Below are positions 21,073 through 32,235 of a DNA stretch of 64,000 nucleotides, piece after piece (position 1 is the stretch's first letter; every line of letters begins with the position of its first letter). The notes below the pieces were generated by a model that was not told where the DNA came from, ran no database searches, and worked only from the letters and a program-made list of their open reading frames with translations. The position numbers were made by a program, and so were the translations under genes. Source of the DNA: Sordariomycetes sp. S80-01Y (Eukaryota > Ascomycota > Sordariomycetes); the NCBI GenBank assembly GCA_037042185.1, contig JAXQJY010000020.1, forward strand, positions 682,001 through 746,000, given 5' to 3'.

Positions 21073-22834
21073 TGTGACGGGCCGTTTGACTGTCTCTCGT
21101 GGATTGTGTGAGGAGGGGGAGAGACGAGGCTGGAGGGGGGGGCGAGGGAGGAGGGGCCGGCGGTCTCACAGCGCGTCGACCGTCTTTTATCTATGACTGA
21201 GGTCGCGCAGACCAGACCAGGCCAGGCCAGGCTATTGCCATTACCCCATCCTCGTGCCCATCCCCTGCCCTGCCGCTATCGAGCTTCTCCAAGTTGGTTG
21301 ATTGCCCAGCCTGGCGAATCCATGGCTGCTGGGCGACACGCGATTGGTCAATGGCCGTCTCCTTCCCGATGGGTCCAAGTGCCGAGGTGGAGAAGTCTTG
21401 GGTGCGGGCGATAAACAAAGGGTCCTCTACTGTCCTCTACTGTACTGCACTGCGTACTCCGTAATCACTGAGGCGCCTCACGTGCTGGTCCTGGAAGCTC
21501 TTTTACTGACGCTCGCTAAGGACTACCTGTTTTCGGACGAGGATGAGCGCTGCGGCACCATCTGTGCAGACCCTAGACTGCAGCCTCGTCTCTTCTGCTC
21601 GCCGCAACTCAGCCATCCTTCTGTGCGATCCCTCTGCCATTCCTTTACAATGTCCTGCGCACACTCGGTTGGCTGCGGGAGACGCACGCGAAATTGCTGG
21701 GCAACCACATTGGCGGACGGGTTGCATCGACCTTCTCAAAGCGGCCACTTCCTCCTCCAAAAAGTCCCCCATCTCTGCCCGCTCTCTGCCCACAGCGCCA
21801 ATGCTGCCAAGCCCGATTTACCCTCGCCGGCGCACAGACTTGGGATGTCTGGATCGTCGCTCGTGCTGTAGGAAACAAAGTTGGTTTTTTTATTTTTTAT
21901 TTTTTATTTTTTTTTATACCGCCGATCGAGTTGGCTGGCCATGATCACTCAAGTTGACTACGTCCTGCTTCTGGTCGACTGGGACAGCAGCATCCAGATT
22001 GCTTCAATGCCTGCGGTTTGCTTGTGAGATATTCTGTGGAATGCCTCTGTATTGGCGGCTTGCCCCGACATTCCATCAGCTCCCGTGCCTGCATGTCAAG
22101 CGAGGCTACCACTATCGTCCTTCTAGAAGCCTTCCCCGTCCGGATAACCCCGGACTCCACGCGGACACCAACTGCATGATGAGTGCAGCTCGCGGGACAT
22201 GAAATCTTGGATTGCGCGGGTGTTGATTGAGACGACTCAAGGATGTATCAGACATCTCTGAGCTCAACTATCTGCCCGAGATAGCACAAGCTGATGCGAG
22301 AAAAAAACCACCCCGGAACGCACCCGGAAGCTACCAGATGAAGCCTTCTCGTCAGGGTCAACGCGTTGCTAAGGCTTTACCAAACAGTTTGCCTCGTTCT
22401 TCCGTGTTTTGAGCGATCACTGCATTTGTCGCAACGGCAATTTCGATCAAGCAGGCTTTGTGACAGTGAAAAAACGACGGATGTGCTAGGTCGCCTTGAC
22501 GAGGCACACGAATTTAGTAAATATCCGCGTTATGGTCTCCTCTATCAGCTTTTGTCCGCTGTCTTGGATCACAATTTGAGGCGCCATCAACGGCCATTTG
22601 CAACCCCTCTGAAGCATGAACAGCTAGGGTCGCGACTCCGAAAGAGCTGACACAAGGGATACAGAAATCCTTAGAATTCTTATTCATGGGTGGCAATCGG
22701 CATAGAGGATCATGACTTCTAGCAGTAGCTCCTCTCTTCCAACCGCCCATCGGCTACACCTAATCTCGACCATAGAAAGGTCCGCTGATTTGAAAGATCA
22801 CGATGTTCTCTTATCTCGGTGCACAGCCGTCCAT
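21073..22834. other. No gene seen; DPP4 promoter and unassigned sequence
   Basis: Contains the DPP4 upstream region, with a TATA-like GATAAAAG on the minus strand near 21187-21194, and a T-rich tract near 21.9 kb. Frames of 130-190 codons at 21302-21944 overlap each other on both strands and show no domain, leader or splice structure. I cannot support a gene. Confidence 0.5.
21885..21917. repeat. T-rich low-complexity tract
   Basis: Runs of five to nine T separated by single A form a nearly pure A/T stretch of 33 bases, consistent with a decayed poly-T or A/T microsatellite. Confidence 0.85.
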
Positions 22835-24955
22835 CTACTTAGTGGCATAGGTGATCTTGAACGTCCACACGTACTTGTCGCCCTGGATAGCGGCCTCGGT
22901 CAGGTTCATGACAAAGTCACCGTCCTCGTTCCTCGAAGCGTCCACGACAGCGCCATCCTGCGCGCCGCCGACAACGGTCACAACATCCCCTTCCATCCAC
23001 GGCACTGGCTCGCCGACAGTAAGCTGCGCCGCCGGCTCGCCGACGTGGTGAATAAAGAAGGCATCCGGCTTGGTCATGAATCGGAACTGGCCAGAGTGCC
23101 GGGCGACGCTCCAGTAGCGCGTGCCGAAGATGGCGTCCTCATGGGCATGGATCCACTCGCCGGCGTCGAGCAGGTTCCGACGCTGTGCTTCAGGGATGCT
23201 CCCGTCTTTGCGGGGGCCGATATTCAGCAGGTAGTTGCCGTTGTTCGAGACGATGTCGACAATATCCACGACGATCTCTTCGCCAGTCATGTAGTCTTCG
23301 TCCTTGGTCAGGTGATTAAACCCGTAGGAAAAGGGGTCCATGCCCCTGTTGCTCTCGAACTTCTCCGGTTGGAAGTCTCCCCCGGCATATCTTTCCATAG
23401 TCAGAATCATATTCACAGAGCTGGGAGACTGGCTTACTCTGGAGTGTCATAGTCACCGTTGATACCGCACCGGTCGTTCCATGTGACCTGTCTGCCCTGG
23501 TCGCGAGCCCAGTTGAGCCACGGCGCCAGAACCTCGGGAGACCTGTTGGGTCCTCCGATGTCGCACCACATGATCTCCGTCCCATAGTCGTACATGAGGG
23601 CTTCCATCTGTGCGTTCTGGATGTCGGTGAGGTAGTCCTCGACCTCGACGAAGCCCGTGAACTCGATGCTCTCGTTAGTGTAGGGGTTGGTCGGTGGGCG
23701 GCCATAGTAGTTGCCCTGGTAGTTCTGGTCCCAGCCGTACTCAACATAGGCAGGATTGAACCATTCCGGCAGGCTGAAGTAGGTACCTAAAAGTTGTCGA
23801 CTTAGCTTTTCGGGCCTCACGGTATGCATCTGGAAATGGCTACTGACCTCGGCGAATCTCGGGGTGCTCTTCCTTTGCGGCATCGAAGAGTTCCTTGATG
23901 AAATCGCGCTTGGGCCCGTAGTGCACGGTAGACCGTCTGCTAATTGTCTCGGAGTGGTTGAACAAGGCCCATCCGTCGTGATGCTCTGAACATTGACCCT
24001 GTCAGACACGGTGCGGCACCATTAACTTCCAGTTGTCTCGTCACTCACTGGTAACTGGCACAAAATACTGGGCTCCAGCCCCGGCAATCAAGTCCAACCA
24101 GTCGTGGGCGTCGAAAAGCTCGTCTGTGAAGTCGTTGATGAAGTCGTCGTAGTTGAAGTCCTCGCCGTACGTGTCGCGGTGGTACTGGTACGTCTGGCTC
24201 CTAAAGTCCGGCTGGGTCATCCGGAAGCCGTACCTATGGATGAAGGTCTCAGTACGCTGTGCTACATCCCAACGTCAGGAAGCAGGGGTTCTCACCACTC
24301 TGAGTAATCTTGCGTAGGTCCGGGCTCACTTCCGTAACTTGGCACGGCGTATAGGCCCCAGTGGATGAAGATACCAAACTTGACCTCGTGGAACCAGTCG
24401 GGATTCCAGTGGTGAGAGAGGCTGCTCTCAGATGCTTCATAGTCGCCGAACCCGCAGGAACCTGAGAAGCTCTGACTCGCTGAATGGCCCGCGCCGTACG
24501 CCTCGCCCCATGTCGCGATGACAGATCCGTCACACTGCGTGCCCGGTGCAACTCCTTCCTTGTTGGCTACACCGATCTGGACGACGGCGCTCTGCCCAGG
24601 TGCAAGGCGGCTGAGGGTGCCGGGCGTCAGTGTATCGAGTGACCCAGAATCGACAGTGATGCTGAATGTGTCCTCCCAGTTCAAGTAGTTGGTTTCGTGG
24701 CTGTTGGTGATCATAAGCTCGAGAATCTGTTCTAGGTCGCTGCCTTCCCTCCACTTGGACGTGAGAGTTGGGCCGGAAATGTCAAGTTCAGGGGCTGCAG
24801 AGTCTATTCGGCAAAGGTTAGCGTTGACTTCTGCTTGTTTTGGAGCTGAGTGCTGATCTACCAGATCGACATCGCAGCTTGGTATTTCCTGCTTTGCTAT
24901 CGATTGCAGCTGCGGCGGCACCTCCAATGAGGCCTATGAGTGCGACTGTGTTCAT
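22835..24955 (-). CDS. Secreted alpha-L-fucosidase, GH29
   Basis: Six exons: 24955-24862, 24803-24296, 24233-24049, 23985-23848, 23786-23438 and 23390-22835. Together they encode 609 residues. All five introns (58, 62, 63, 61 and 47 nt) have good donors and AG acceptors and keep frame. The N terminus MNTVALIGLIGGAAAAA is a signal peptide. An N-terminal extension of roughly 100 residues precedes the GH29 barrel. Barrel motifs are VKFGIFIHWGLYAVPSYG, FVPVTKHHDGWALF (split by intron 3), GTYFSLPEWF, the nucleophile region IMWCDIGGP and NGNYLLNIGPRKDGSIP. The enzyme removes alpha-linked fucose from glycans such as xyloglucan or glycoprotein chains. Confidence 0.93.
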
Positions 24956-26014
24956 GATCAAGAGTGAGGAACCGTGAGGGAACTCTCAACTATAAACAAA
25001 CCAGATTCTTCTCAAGCGGAAGGTGATCTAGGTAGTCTCATTCTTCCTTCTAAAGCCAGCAGGTCGACGGACTCTCTTATATGTGCGGGGCTTGAACAAG
25101 CAAGGTCCACCACAACGTACGAGAGCTCCGACCATCGTTGTCACCAGCACCAACACGATACACAGGCTGGGGCAATGGTTACCCGACGGTTTGATGACTT
25201 GAACGGCAGATATTAAGGCAAGAAATCCCGTCGGTTGTCCAATAGGACTGACAATGATGGGGATCAGCACGCGGGGAGCATGTTGAACCAATTGTGGGAT
25301 CTCGCCATTGGTTAGCGGATTGCGGGGTGTCTTTTCTGGTACCGGCATCATGTACGGGGTTGTAAGGAACCCACACCCTCACTGCGTCGATTGTGCGGAC
25401 TAAATGAACCTGAGGCTAATAGCTCGACCTCGCCACTCCGAAGCAGAGCTTATTGGATCGGTTGTGCTATGCGGTTGGGCGCGTAAAGGAGGATCTACGT
25501 ACCGGGCCGTCCCACGCTAGCTACCCCAGGAGTACACGTCCCAGGGAAGTTGCTCGTGGTACTCGGATTAGCATGCACCGAGTTTCACGGCATCTGCGTG
25601 AGTTCGGATCCTCGGCACGCGTGCAGAGCTGGTCGCAGAAGTAGATTCCGTACTAGCATGCGACGACATATGCCTTGCGCTTAGTCCTCATCTGAAAGAG
25701 CATCGTTGCAACCCACTTCAGACGGACGACGCTGCTGTGGACTATCCTCTTCATCTTAAAGGTTCATCCACGTGAGGTTGACCCAAGTCTATCGCGCGCA
25801 CTAACGCATGGGCTGATACAGCTTCGAGCTGAGGTCTAAAGTTCGGTTTTTTAGATCTTCACACTTGGTTCAATTTCATTCGATGATTCGGCAAGCTCGA
25901 TTCACTGCCAGGTCTGGTTCAGACCAGCCCGGCGCATCTATCTCAAGTCTATAAGGGGGTATACATGTGAAAGAGTAAATGTTAATGTCGCCGTGGACAT
26001 CCAGCATCCACCGC
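24956..26014. other. Upstream region of fucosidase gene, 3' side of transporter
   Basis: Holds the fucosidase promoter (TATA at 25074-25081) and the 3' flank of the sugar transporter. No further coding region is supported. Confidence 0.55.
25074..25081 (-). promoter_or_regulatory. Probable TATA box of fucosidase gene
   Basis: TATAAGAG on the minus strand about 120 bases upstream of the start codon at 24955. Confidence 0.45.
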
Positions 26015-27896
26015 TTAGGCGCGCTCGACCTGCTCGTCGCTGGTGACGCCAAAGTACTTGTCCAGCTCGCTCTCGAGCTCGTGGCCCTCAATGTGGCGCA
26101 TCTCCTTGGCGCGCTTGACAGGGTTGACCTTGTCGGCGTGGGCGCTGGCGAAGATGATGTCGAGCTCCTCGAGGGAACGGCCACGGGGTTCGGGGAAGAA
26201 GAACCAGACGCAGGGCAGGATGGCCGCGTTGAAGACGGCGAACATGACGTAGGTCTTGTAGCCCAGGTTGGCAAAGGCAGGGGGCGTGATCATGACGATG
26301 AGGAAGTTGGAGAGCCAGTTGGAGCAGGTAGACAGGGCGTTGGCTTGGATACGGATGCGCAAGTTGGTGATCTCGGCGGGGTACAGCCAGGTCATTCCAA
26401 GCCAGCCTGATCATGTTAGCAAGATTTTCGTGGAGAGAATTATAGAGATACGTACCAATGGCGAAGAAGGTGTTGAAGACGAAGAGGAAGACAGTGGCAG
26501 TGATACCATAGCGGTCCTCAAGGATAGGGGCGCCGTTGTCCGCGACACCACCAGTCGAGACAGTGCCACCAAGGATGGCCATGGACGCCATCATACCGAA
26601 AGCGCCAAACAGCATGAGGTTGCGGCGACCAGAGCGCTCAATCAGGGGCAGAGCAACCAGCGATGCCAGGAAGTACTCAGTACCGTTGGCGGCAGCTAAG
26701 AGACGAGACATGGAGGGACCGAAACCAAGCGAGTTCTCGAACAAGAAAGTGGCGTAGTAGGTGATGAGGTTGATACCGCAGATCTGCTGGAAGAACTGGG
26801 CGGCAATTCCGAGCAGGGTACGGCGCAAGTTCTGCGAGGGGCCGTTGGTGAGGAGCTCCTTGTACTGGAAGCCACCACCGCGGGACTGGACCTCGAGAGC
26901 CTCCGTAATAGCCTGGATCTCGGTCGTGACCTCGACGTCGTCTACCGGCTTGCCAAGGAGGCGGGCAGTGACGGCGGTGGCCTCGTCCATGCGGCCCTTC
27001 ATGGCCAGCCAACGGGGAGAGTCGGGCAGGAAGAGCAGACCAGCCATGACGATGATGGTGAAAAAGGACTGGAAGGCGATGGGGAACCTCCAGCGGATGC
27101 TGCCCTCGAGGAAGTAGAAGCCGTAGTCAACCCAGTAGGCAATCATGATACCACCGGAGATTAGGGCACCGGAGAGCGTGATCAGGAAACCTCGCTGGTG
27201 AGGACGAGCACATTCAGACTGCCAGGTAGGGATAGTCGATGTGACCATGCCATTACCAATACCACCAACAACACGACCGATGATCATGAGGGCGTAGGAG
27301 GCGGGGCGGGTGGCGGCCGCTTGGAAAACGGTGCCAATGATCATAATGAGAGAGCCCCAGAAGGTCGAGGACTTACGGCCCCAGGTCTCGCCGTAGAAAA
27401 GGATACCAATGGCACCCAGGAAGCATCCAATTTGATAGATGGCGACGGCGGCAGCTTGTGTGTTGGGGTCACCGGTGCACTGGTTCGGGTCAGGAGACCG
27501 GCTGCCATCGGCGTTGTTGATCCAGCACAAGTCGTTGGACTCATCGCGAGGGGTCATGAGAGGGAGCTCCTGCTGGAAGGAGTCGAGGGTGAGGAGCGCC
27601 GACATAACACCCTGATCGTAGCCAAACATGAGGAAACCGCAGGACGCGATGAAACCAATGGAGTAGTTGAGGGTTTTGCCTTCGAGGAGCTTGCCGCTGA
27701 CCTTCCACTCGGGAAGATCTCCCAGCTTGGAGAAGAAGCCCAGGATGCCGGTAGGAGGGGGCTGCGGCTCGGGGATGGTCGAGCGGCGGCGAGGCTTCTC
27801 GTTGACGGGGGCCTGGACCTCACCCGAGGAGGAGTCGTGGGTGGGCGCGGTAGCATTGTCACCCATCATGGGCTCGGTGTTCTTGGGTTCCGCCAT
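26015..27896 (-). CDS. MFS sugar transporter (SP family)
   Basis: Exons 27896-26456 and 26406-26015 encode 610 residues. The 49-nt intron (GTACGT, GCTAAC, GATCAG) splits a Gly codon. The start is the ATG reading MAEPKNTEP; the longer open frame begins without an ATG. After an 85-residue cytosolic Pro-rich N terminus come twelve predicted helices and the sugar-porter signatures GYDQGVMSALL, GETWGRKSS, IIGRVVGGIGNGM, LPDSPRWLAMKGR, QFFQQICGINLITYY, PLIERSGRRNLMLFG, WLYPAEITNLRIR and the terminal FFPEPRGRSLEELD. The QQICGIN/GRR pattern fits hexose or related monosaccharide uptake, but the substrate is not determinable. It lies upstream of the GH29 gene in the same orientation. Confidence 0.93.
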
Positions 27897-27975
27897 GTTG
27901 TATTCCGCAGTCTGGGGGAGCAAGGTGACATGTGGGAGTGGGACGTGCTAGTCGTCCGAGCCCACGGGGAGACGG

Positions 27976-27982
27976 TCTTATA
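27976..27982 (-). promoter_or_regulatory. Probable TATA box of sugar transporter gene
   Basis: TATAAGA on the minus strand about 80 bases upstream of the ATG at 27896. Confidence 0.5.
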
Positions 27983-30460
27983 TGTCTGAGCCGTCACAGA
28001 CTGTGGAGGAACGCGACGAGTCGACGACTAACAGAACTCACATGGGCCGCTTGGCAGTCGTCATGCCATAAAGGCTTTCCCCCTGTTCACGAGCAAGACG
28101 AGCACCGACAGGCCCTGCAGGTGTGTGGAGGCCGATCCACAAGCCTTTTTTTTGGGTTGGCCGGGCCGCGTCTGACTGAGTGAGACTAATGTCGTTGGAG
28201 GAGTGGTGCTGCAAACAACGCGGCCGAAACGACGGGTTGGGATGCAAATGTCGCATTCTGGGTCCTCGTGCAGCTGATGCAACGCCGTTCCACAGGTTAT
28301 CTCGCGTTGATGAAGTGGGATGCCGCCCTGGGCTCGTCGAGGCTCCGCGGGCTGTCCACGCTGAGGCTCGCCGCCCATCTCGGCGCAGCAACTCGGTCGC
28401 CGTCTTCCAAACTCTGACTCGAAGCTCCAGTCCGTCTCGAGCCTCCCGCTCATGCAGTTTCTTGGCCCGTCGCTACTGTCGCGTCGCACGGGCGTCCAGA
28501 CTGCCAGAGTCCCATCTTCTTGGTCGCAAAGGTCCACCAAAGTCGCTGCATCGAGCAATCCGATATCGACGTCACGGTTCATCGAGCAACGCGCGCCCGG
28601 GTTGCCTGAAGCGGTAAGCCGCAAACGCCTCGAGTCCACAGATTGTCCCACCCTGGCGGCATTTGAAGGAATTCGGCGCGGTGGAAATTTCAATAGCCGC
28701 GAAAATCAGCAGCCGATGGTGGCCCGTCAGAGTTTTTTGCCTCTGGCCAACAAGCACCGTGACGTCAGCCTTTTAAGCTTAAACTTGTGCTTCTTTTTAA
28801 ACTACGGCGGCGAAGGAAGCGACAACTGTAAATCGACGACGCCCATCTGCTACAGAAGGCAAAGGCAGCCGCCGGACACTCGGTTCATGGCCTCGGTATC
28901 CCACGACCCGACCGGCCGAGACGACGGGCAAGACGATCGCAGGATTGATTGACCCAGTCATTGTCTCGGCATGCAAGTGATTCAACGTGACCGAGCGTGT
29001 TCCGTCATGGCGTTGTGGAACTGCGATGCAGCGCCCGGCCAACACTCGGGACGACCTGATTGCCTGCCTGACTGACTCTCCGACCATCCATCACCTTTTT
29101 ACCGTCTTATTGGGCCTGCGTGTGATTTATTCTGGGCCTCAGCATCCTTGGCTGTTTGGCGAAGATGAATTTGATTTCTCAGTGTCAAGCTGAGCGCCTA
29201 GCGTCACTGACTCGACACTGCGGGTACGCGGTCCTCGGTCCCAGATGCTCTTCCGGGAGGATCACTTCGCGACCGTCGGTGAGGGTGAGGCGGCGAAGGC
29301 GGCGCAGGCTCACTGCTTGGCTCGCTCATGCTCGGGTTTCCTTCTGCAAGTCGCCAAAGAATAGTTCGCAGACTCAGCCCGCTCCACGTCTCGCATGGCA
29401 GTGGCGCCGCCGGTGGAGGTGGATGAGTGCTCGTGCACCTCGAAGATCTGTTGGCGCCTCTTCCCCAGCTCGCCCGCGTTTCGATGCAACCGCATCGCCT
29501 GATATGGCAGACCGAGGCAGCGAGCCTGGAGGAGCCCAGCTTCCCCGGATCAGCACCTCACATTCGCGTGGCCTCTGCTGATCTGACTACCCACGGACTG
29601 AGCTAGAAACTGTAGTTTTCCATCAGAAGAGCGCTCGGCGCTGCTTCAGTTGGTTGGCACTTTGACAATGCTCAGGTCTGTTTGAGCCCTGTGTGGAGAT
29701 GGCGGCTCCTTCGATAAGTGACTGAACAAGGACCATGCTCTTGACATGCCTGTAGCCTCGAACTCCCGGAGCCCAGCCCGGGCCCTCGCCAATTTTCTTC
29801 TCGATTGGGCAGTTTCCGAGTCCCGGTGCGGCTGATTTCGTAGACGGCACTTTCCAGCAGCTGCCGCTCGACGACGATACGACAGCCAGGCTGAACGGGA
29901 TGAGGCGGGTTCGCACCTTCAGACGAGAATGAATTGGGCAACGCAGCAGCTGCCAGATACACTTGCGAAAAGTGACTTATCCTGAGGCGTTCTGCGGTGC
30001 TCTCTGCCGCTGTGAGCCAACGGTGAGGCTTGGCATTCGTTGGCGCCTGGACAACTAAGTCCATTCACGTAGAGTATAGACCTGGTGACGCTGCGTTCAA
30101 GATGTCGCTTCAAGTAAAGAAGTCCCGATATTCCATGTCCATCACAATCATATGGCGCATGTTGTAGAAGCGCTCGAAGTAGCAACATCTGAATCGACCA
30201 TTCCATGTTCAGCCCAATGCTACCAGCCGGAGCCTTGCAGTTCCAACATCCAGCTGTGGGCTCGGTTGCAGCACGCCCAGCATTTGATAGAGCTGACGTG
30301 ATGTTTGTAGACGCTGTGAAAAGTAATATTCGCTTTGGTGTTACCCTAAAATGAAAGGCCGTAGTCAATCTTCAAAGACCCGGCTGGTGTAGTCTAAGCA
30401 GTGTTAGAGCTAATGGTGGTTGGTGTAACCATCACTAAGTCACCACATGGAGTTTAGCTT

Positions 30461-30466
30461 TATAAA
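30461..30466 (+). promoter_or_regulatory. Probable TATA box of orphan gene
   Basis: TATAAA lies 14 bases inside the longest open frame (30447 start). This argues that transcription begins downstream and that the next in-frame ATG at 30747 is the true start. Confidence 0.4.
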
Positions 30467-30746
30467 CCCAAGGAAATATACCTCTTCTTACCAGAAATTT
30501 CTTTCTGGAAGAATATTAGTGAACTCTTTTGCCGCTCTCCAGACTCTTCACAATCGGGTTCGGAAGCTGGCCAGGTCCCGGGTAGGCACAGACTCGTCGT
30601 TGACGTCATCCCCGGTAATTGCAATCCCCCACCGGCGATCGGCCCGTGACGACATTTCGCAACAATCAGTGTCTTTGACCGCGTCGGTGCCGTCCCGACC
30701 CTCATCACCGCAACTTCACGACAAGCCTCAAAGTGCAGGTCCGCTC

Positions 30747-31451
30747 ATGGTTGTGGGATATTTGGCCCGGAAATGGCGTCGCTGGCGGTGGCGCATGGAG
30801 CTCTACGCCACGCCCCTCGAGCTGCGATACTCGGTCCGCGTCCTGTCACAGATCCGCCGCCATCCCATCCTCTACCTGTTCGGCCTCTTCCTGCGGTACC
30901 CGCGACATTTCCCGTGCGCGCTGCCACCGACTCCGCGCTTCATCATGGCCTATGAGCCGGAGCGCTACATGGACGAGGCCCACCCAGACGTCTACGAGCT
31001 GCGGCTTCTCCCCATCTGGAAATGGCGCGACACCATGCAGAGGTCTTTCTACCGGCTCTACGAGGCCTTCTGCGCCTACGACGAGGTTCTCGTCGGCTAT
31101 GAGACGGAGTACTGGTGGAAGGGCCAGCCGAGCTGGGACCCTGCGCTGCTGAGGGATCCGCGCGAGGACGGCTGCCGGGACACCGAGCAGCTCGCCGTCA
31201 TGGCTTCACTTGCCGAGGCTGTCGTCGCGTCCTTCAACTGGCGTCTGTCCCTGGGCCTGAGGCGCGGCGGGCCGCCGGTCGAGCAAGACGACTTCACCCC
31301 CTTGACCACCCCGGCGTGGACCGAGAACGCTCCGATACTCAAAGAAAGGCTGTTCCTCCACGCCTACGACGACCCCGACGACAAGAGCTCGAGCCCAGAC
31401 TTCAACAAGAGAAACATACAAGCCTCAACGGCGGCCATGAGAACGGTTTGA
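30747..31451 (+). CDS. Orphan protein, function unknown
   Basis: A 234-residue frame from MVVGYLARKWRRWRWRMEL. The same frame stays open back to 30447 (334 residues), but that extension is Ser/Pro-rich and overlaps a TATA box, so the later start is preferred. The protein opens with a strongly basic Arg/Trp-rich stretch, followed by PLELRYSVRVLSQIRRHPILYLFGLFLRY and several aromatic-rich segments (KWRDTMQRSFYRLYEAFCAYDE, ETEYWWKGQPSWDP). Composition and steady codon bias suggest real coding, but I recognise no family. Its stop codon directly abuts the stop of the convergent nucleotidyltransferase-like gene. Confidence 0.6.
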   Translation: MVVGYLARKWRRWRWRMELYATPLELRYSVRVLSQIRRHPILYLFGLFLRYPRHFPCALPPTPRFIMAYEPERYMDEAHPDVYELRLLPIWKWRDTMQRSFYRLYEAFCAYDEVLVGYETEYWWKGQPSWDPALLRDPREDGCRDTEQLAVMASLAEAVVASFNWRLSLGLRRGGPPVEQDDFTPLTTPAWTENAPILKERLFLHAYDDPDDKSSSPDFNKRNIQASTAAMRTV

Positions 31452-32235
31452 TTATACCCACACCCACGCGCCGTCCATGCCACGGTATCTCTCGCCCCCG
31501 TTTTCCTCGTCCTGCACCATGTGCACGATGCCCTGCGCGCCGTGCACCCGCTCATACTCGGCAGCGGTCTGGGTGATGCCCACGCGAGCTATACCCATGC
31601 CCAGCTGGTTCTCGTCCAAGCTCGCGACGTACTCCCAGCTCAGCGGATGGCCGTCGCCCTGGCCCTTGAGGTAGTGGACCAGGGCCACTGCGTCCGAGAG
31701 ATCTGTCCCGCGCACCCTTGCCGTGTCTGCTTCGGCAACGCGCCTCAGCTTCCGCTCAAGCGCAAAGTCCAAACGTGCCGCGTAGACCACGATGTTGGCG
31801 CCTTGGAACGCAATGATGTCCTGCTCGACCGACTTGAGAAACAGCGGCAGCCTGTTGGAGGTCTGTATGAAGATCTTGAGCTCGTCGTTCATCCATTCCT
31901 TGGTGAAGCCCTTTCGCCGGCCCACGCTCTGGATCACCCGCAGCACCTCGCTGCGATACTCGACCACGGCATCCACGTTGGGATCGATAAGCACGTCGAT
32001 GTCCTTTGTGGCGTGTCGGTTTTGAAAGAAGGCTGTCGCGAGCATGCCGCCCATGGTGACGAAGCGGATGGGCGCCACGCTCATCAGCAGGCTGGACTCC
32101 GCGATGGCCGCGTCGAGCTCGGCGAGACCTACGTGGTCAGTCGCTGTCTGTTACTGCTGCGTGCTGGGTTGAAGCCTGCTCACCGCTGTCGATGTCATTC
32201 TTGGTCATCAGCTTCCCCTGGCGAGTTGATTTCAT
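31452..32235 (-). CDS. Nucleotidyltransferase-fold protein (AbiEii/DUF6036-like)
   Basis: Exons 32235-32184 and 32128-31452 encode 242 residues. The 55-nt intron (GTGAGC, CTGAC, CGTAG) splits a Gly codon. The key feature is RFVTMGGMLATAFFQNRHATKDIDVLID, where the GG pair and the DxD of KDIDVLID match the nucleotidyltransferase superfamily's metal- and NTP-binding motif. The following FALERKLRRVAEADTARVRGTDLSDAVALVHYL resembles the helical part of AbiEii/DUF6036-type proteins, which are common in bacteria and scattered in fungi. Substrate and role are unknown. It converges with the orphan gene, the two stop codons being adjacent. Confidence 0.72.

Larger units (their letters stand above)
27897..30746. 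other. Long stretch without a supported gene
   Basis: About 2.85 kb. Its left end carries the transporter promoter. The frames at 28061-28693 (minus) and 28452-28952 (plus) overlap in antisense and are Arg/Gly/Pro-biased, as expected from GC-rich non-coding DNA. Near the right end a TATA box at 30461-30466 lies ahead of the next gene. No RNA gene, repeat or transposase remnant was recognised. Confidence 0.45.

Noticed and set aside
19861-21111. A 416-codon plus-strand frame opposite the dipeptidyl peptidase gene, and a related one at 18169-19779
   Set aside because: Val/Gly/Asp-rich shadow translation of the GC-rich opposite strand; no start context or domain.
28061-28952. Overlapping frames of 210 and 166 codons on opposite strands
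   Set aside because: Compositionally biased, mutually antisense, no family features or splicing structure.
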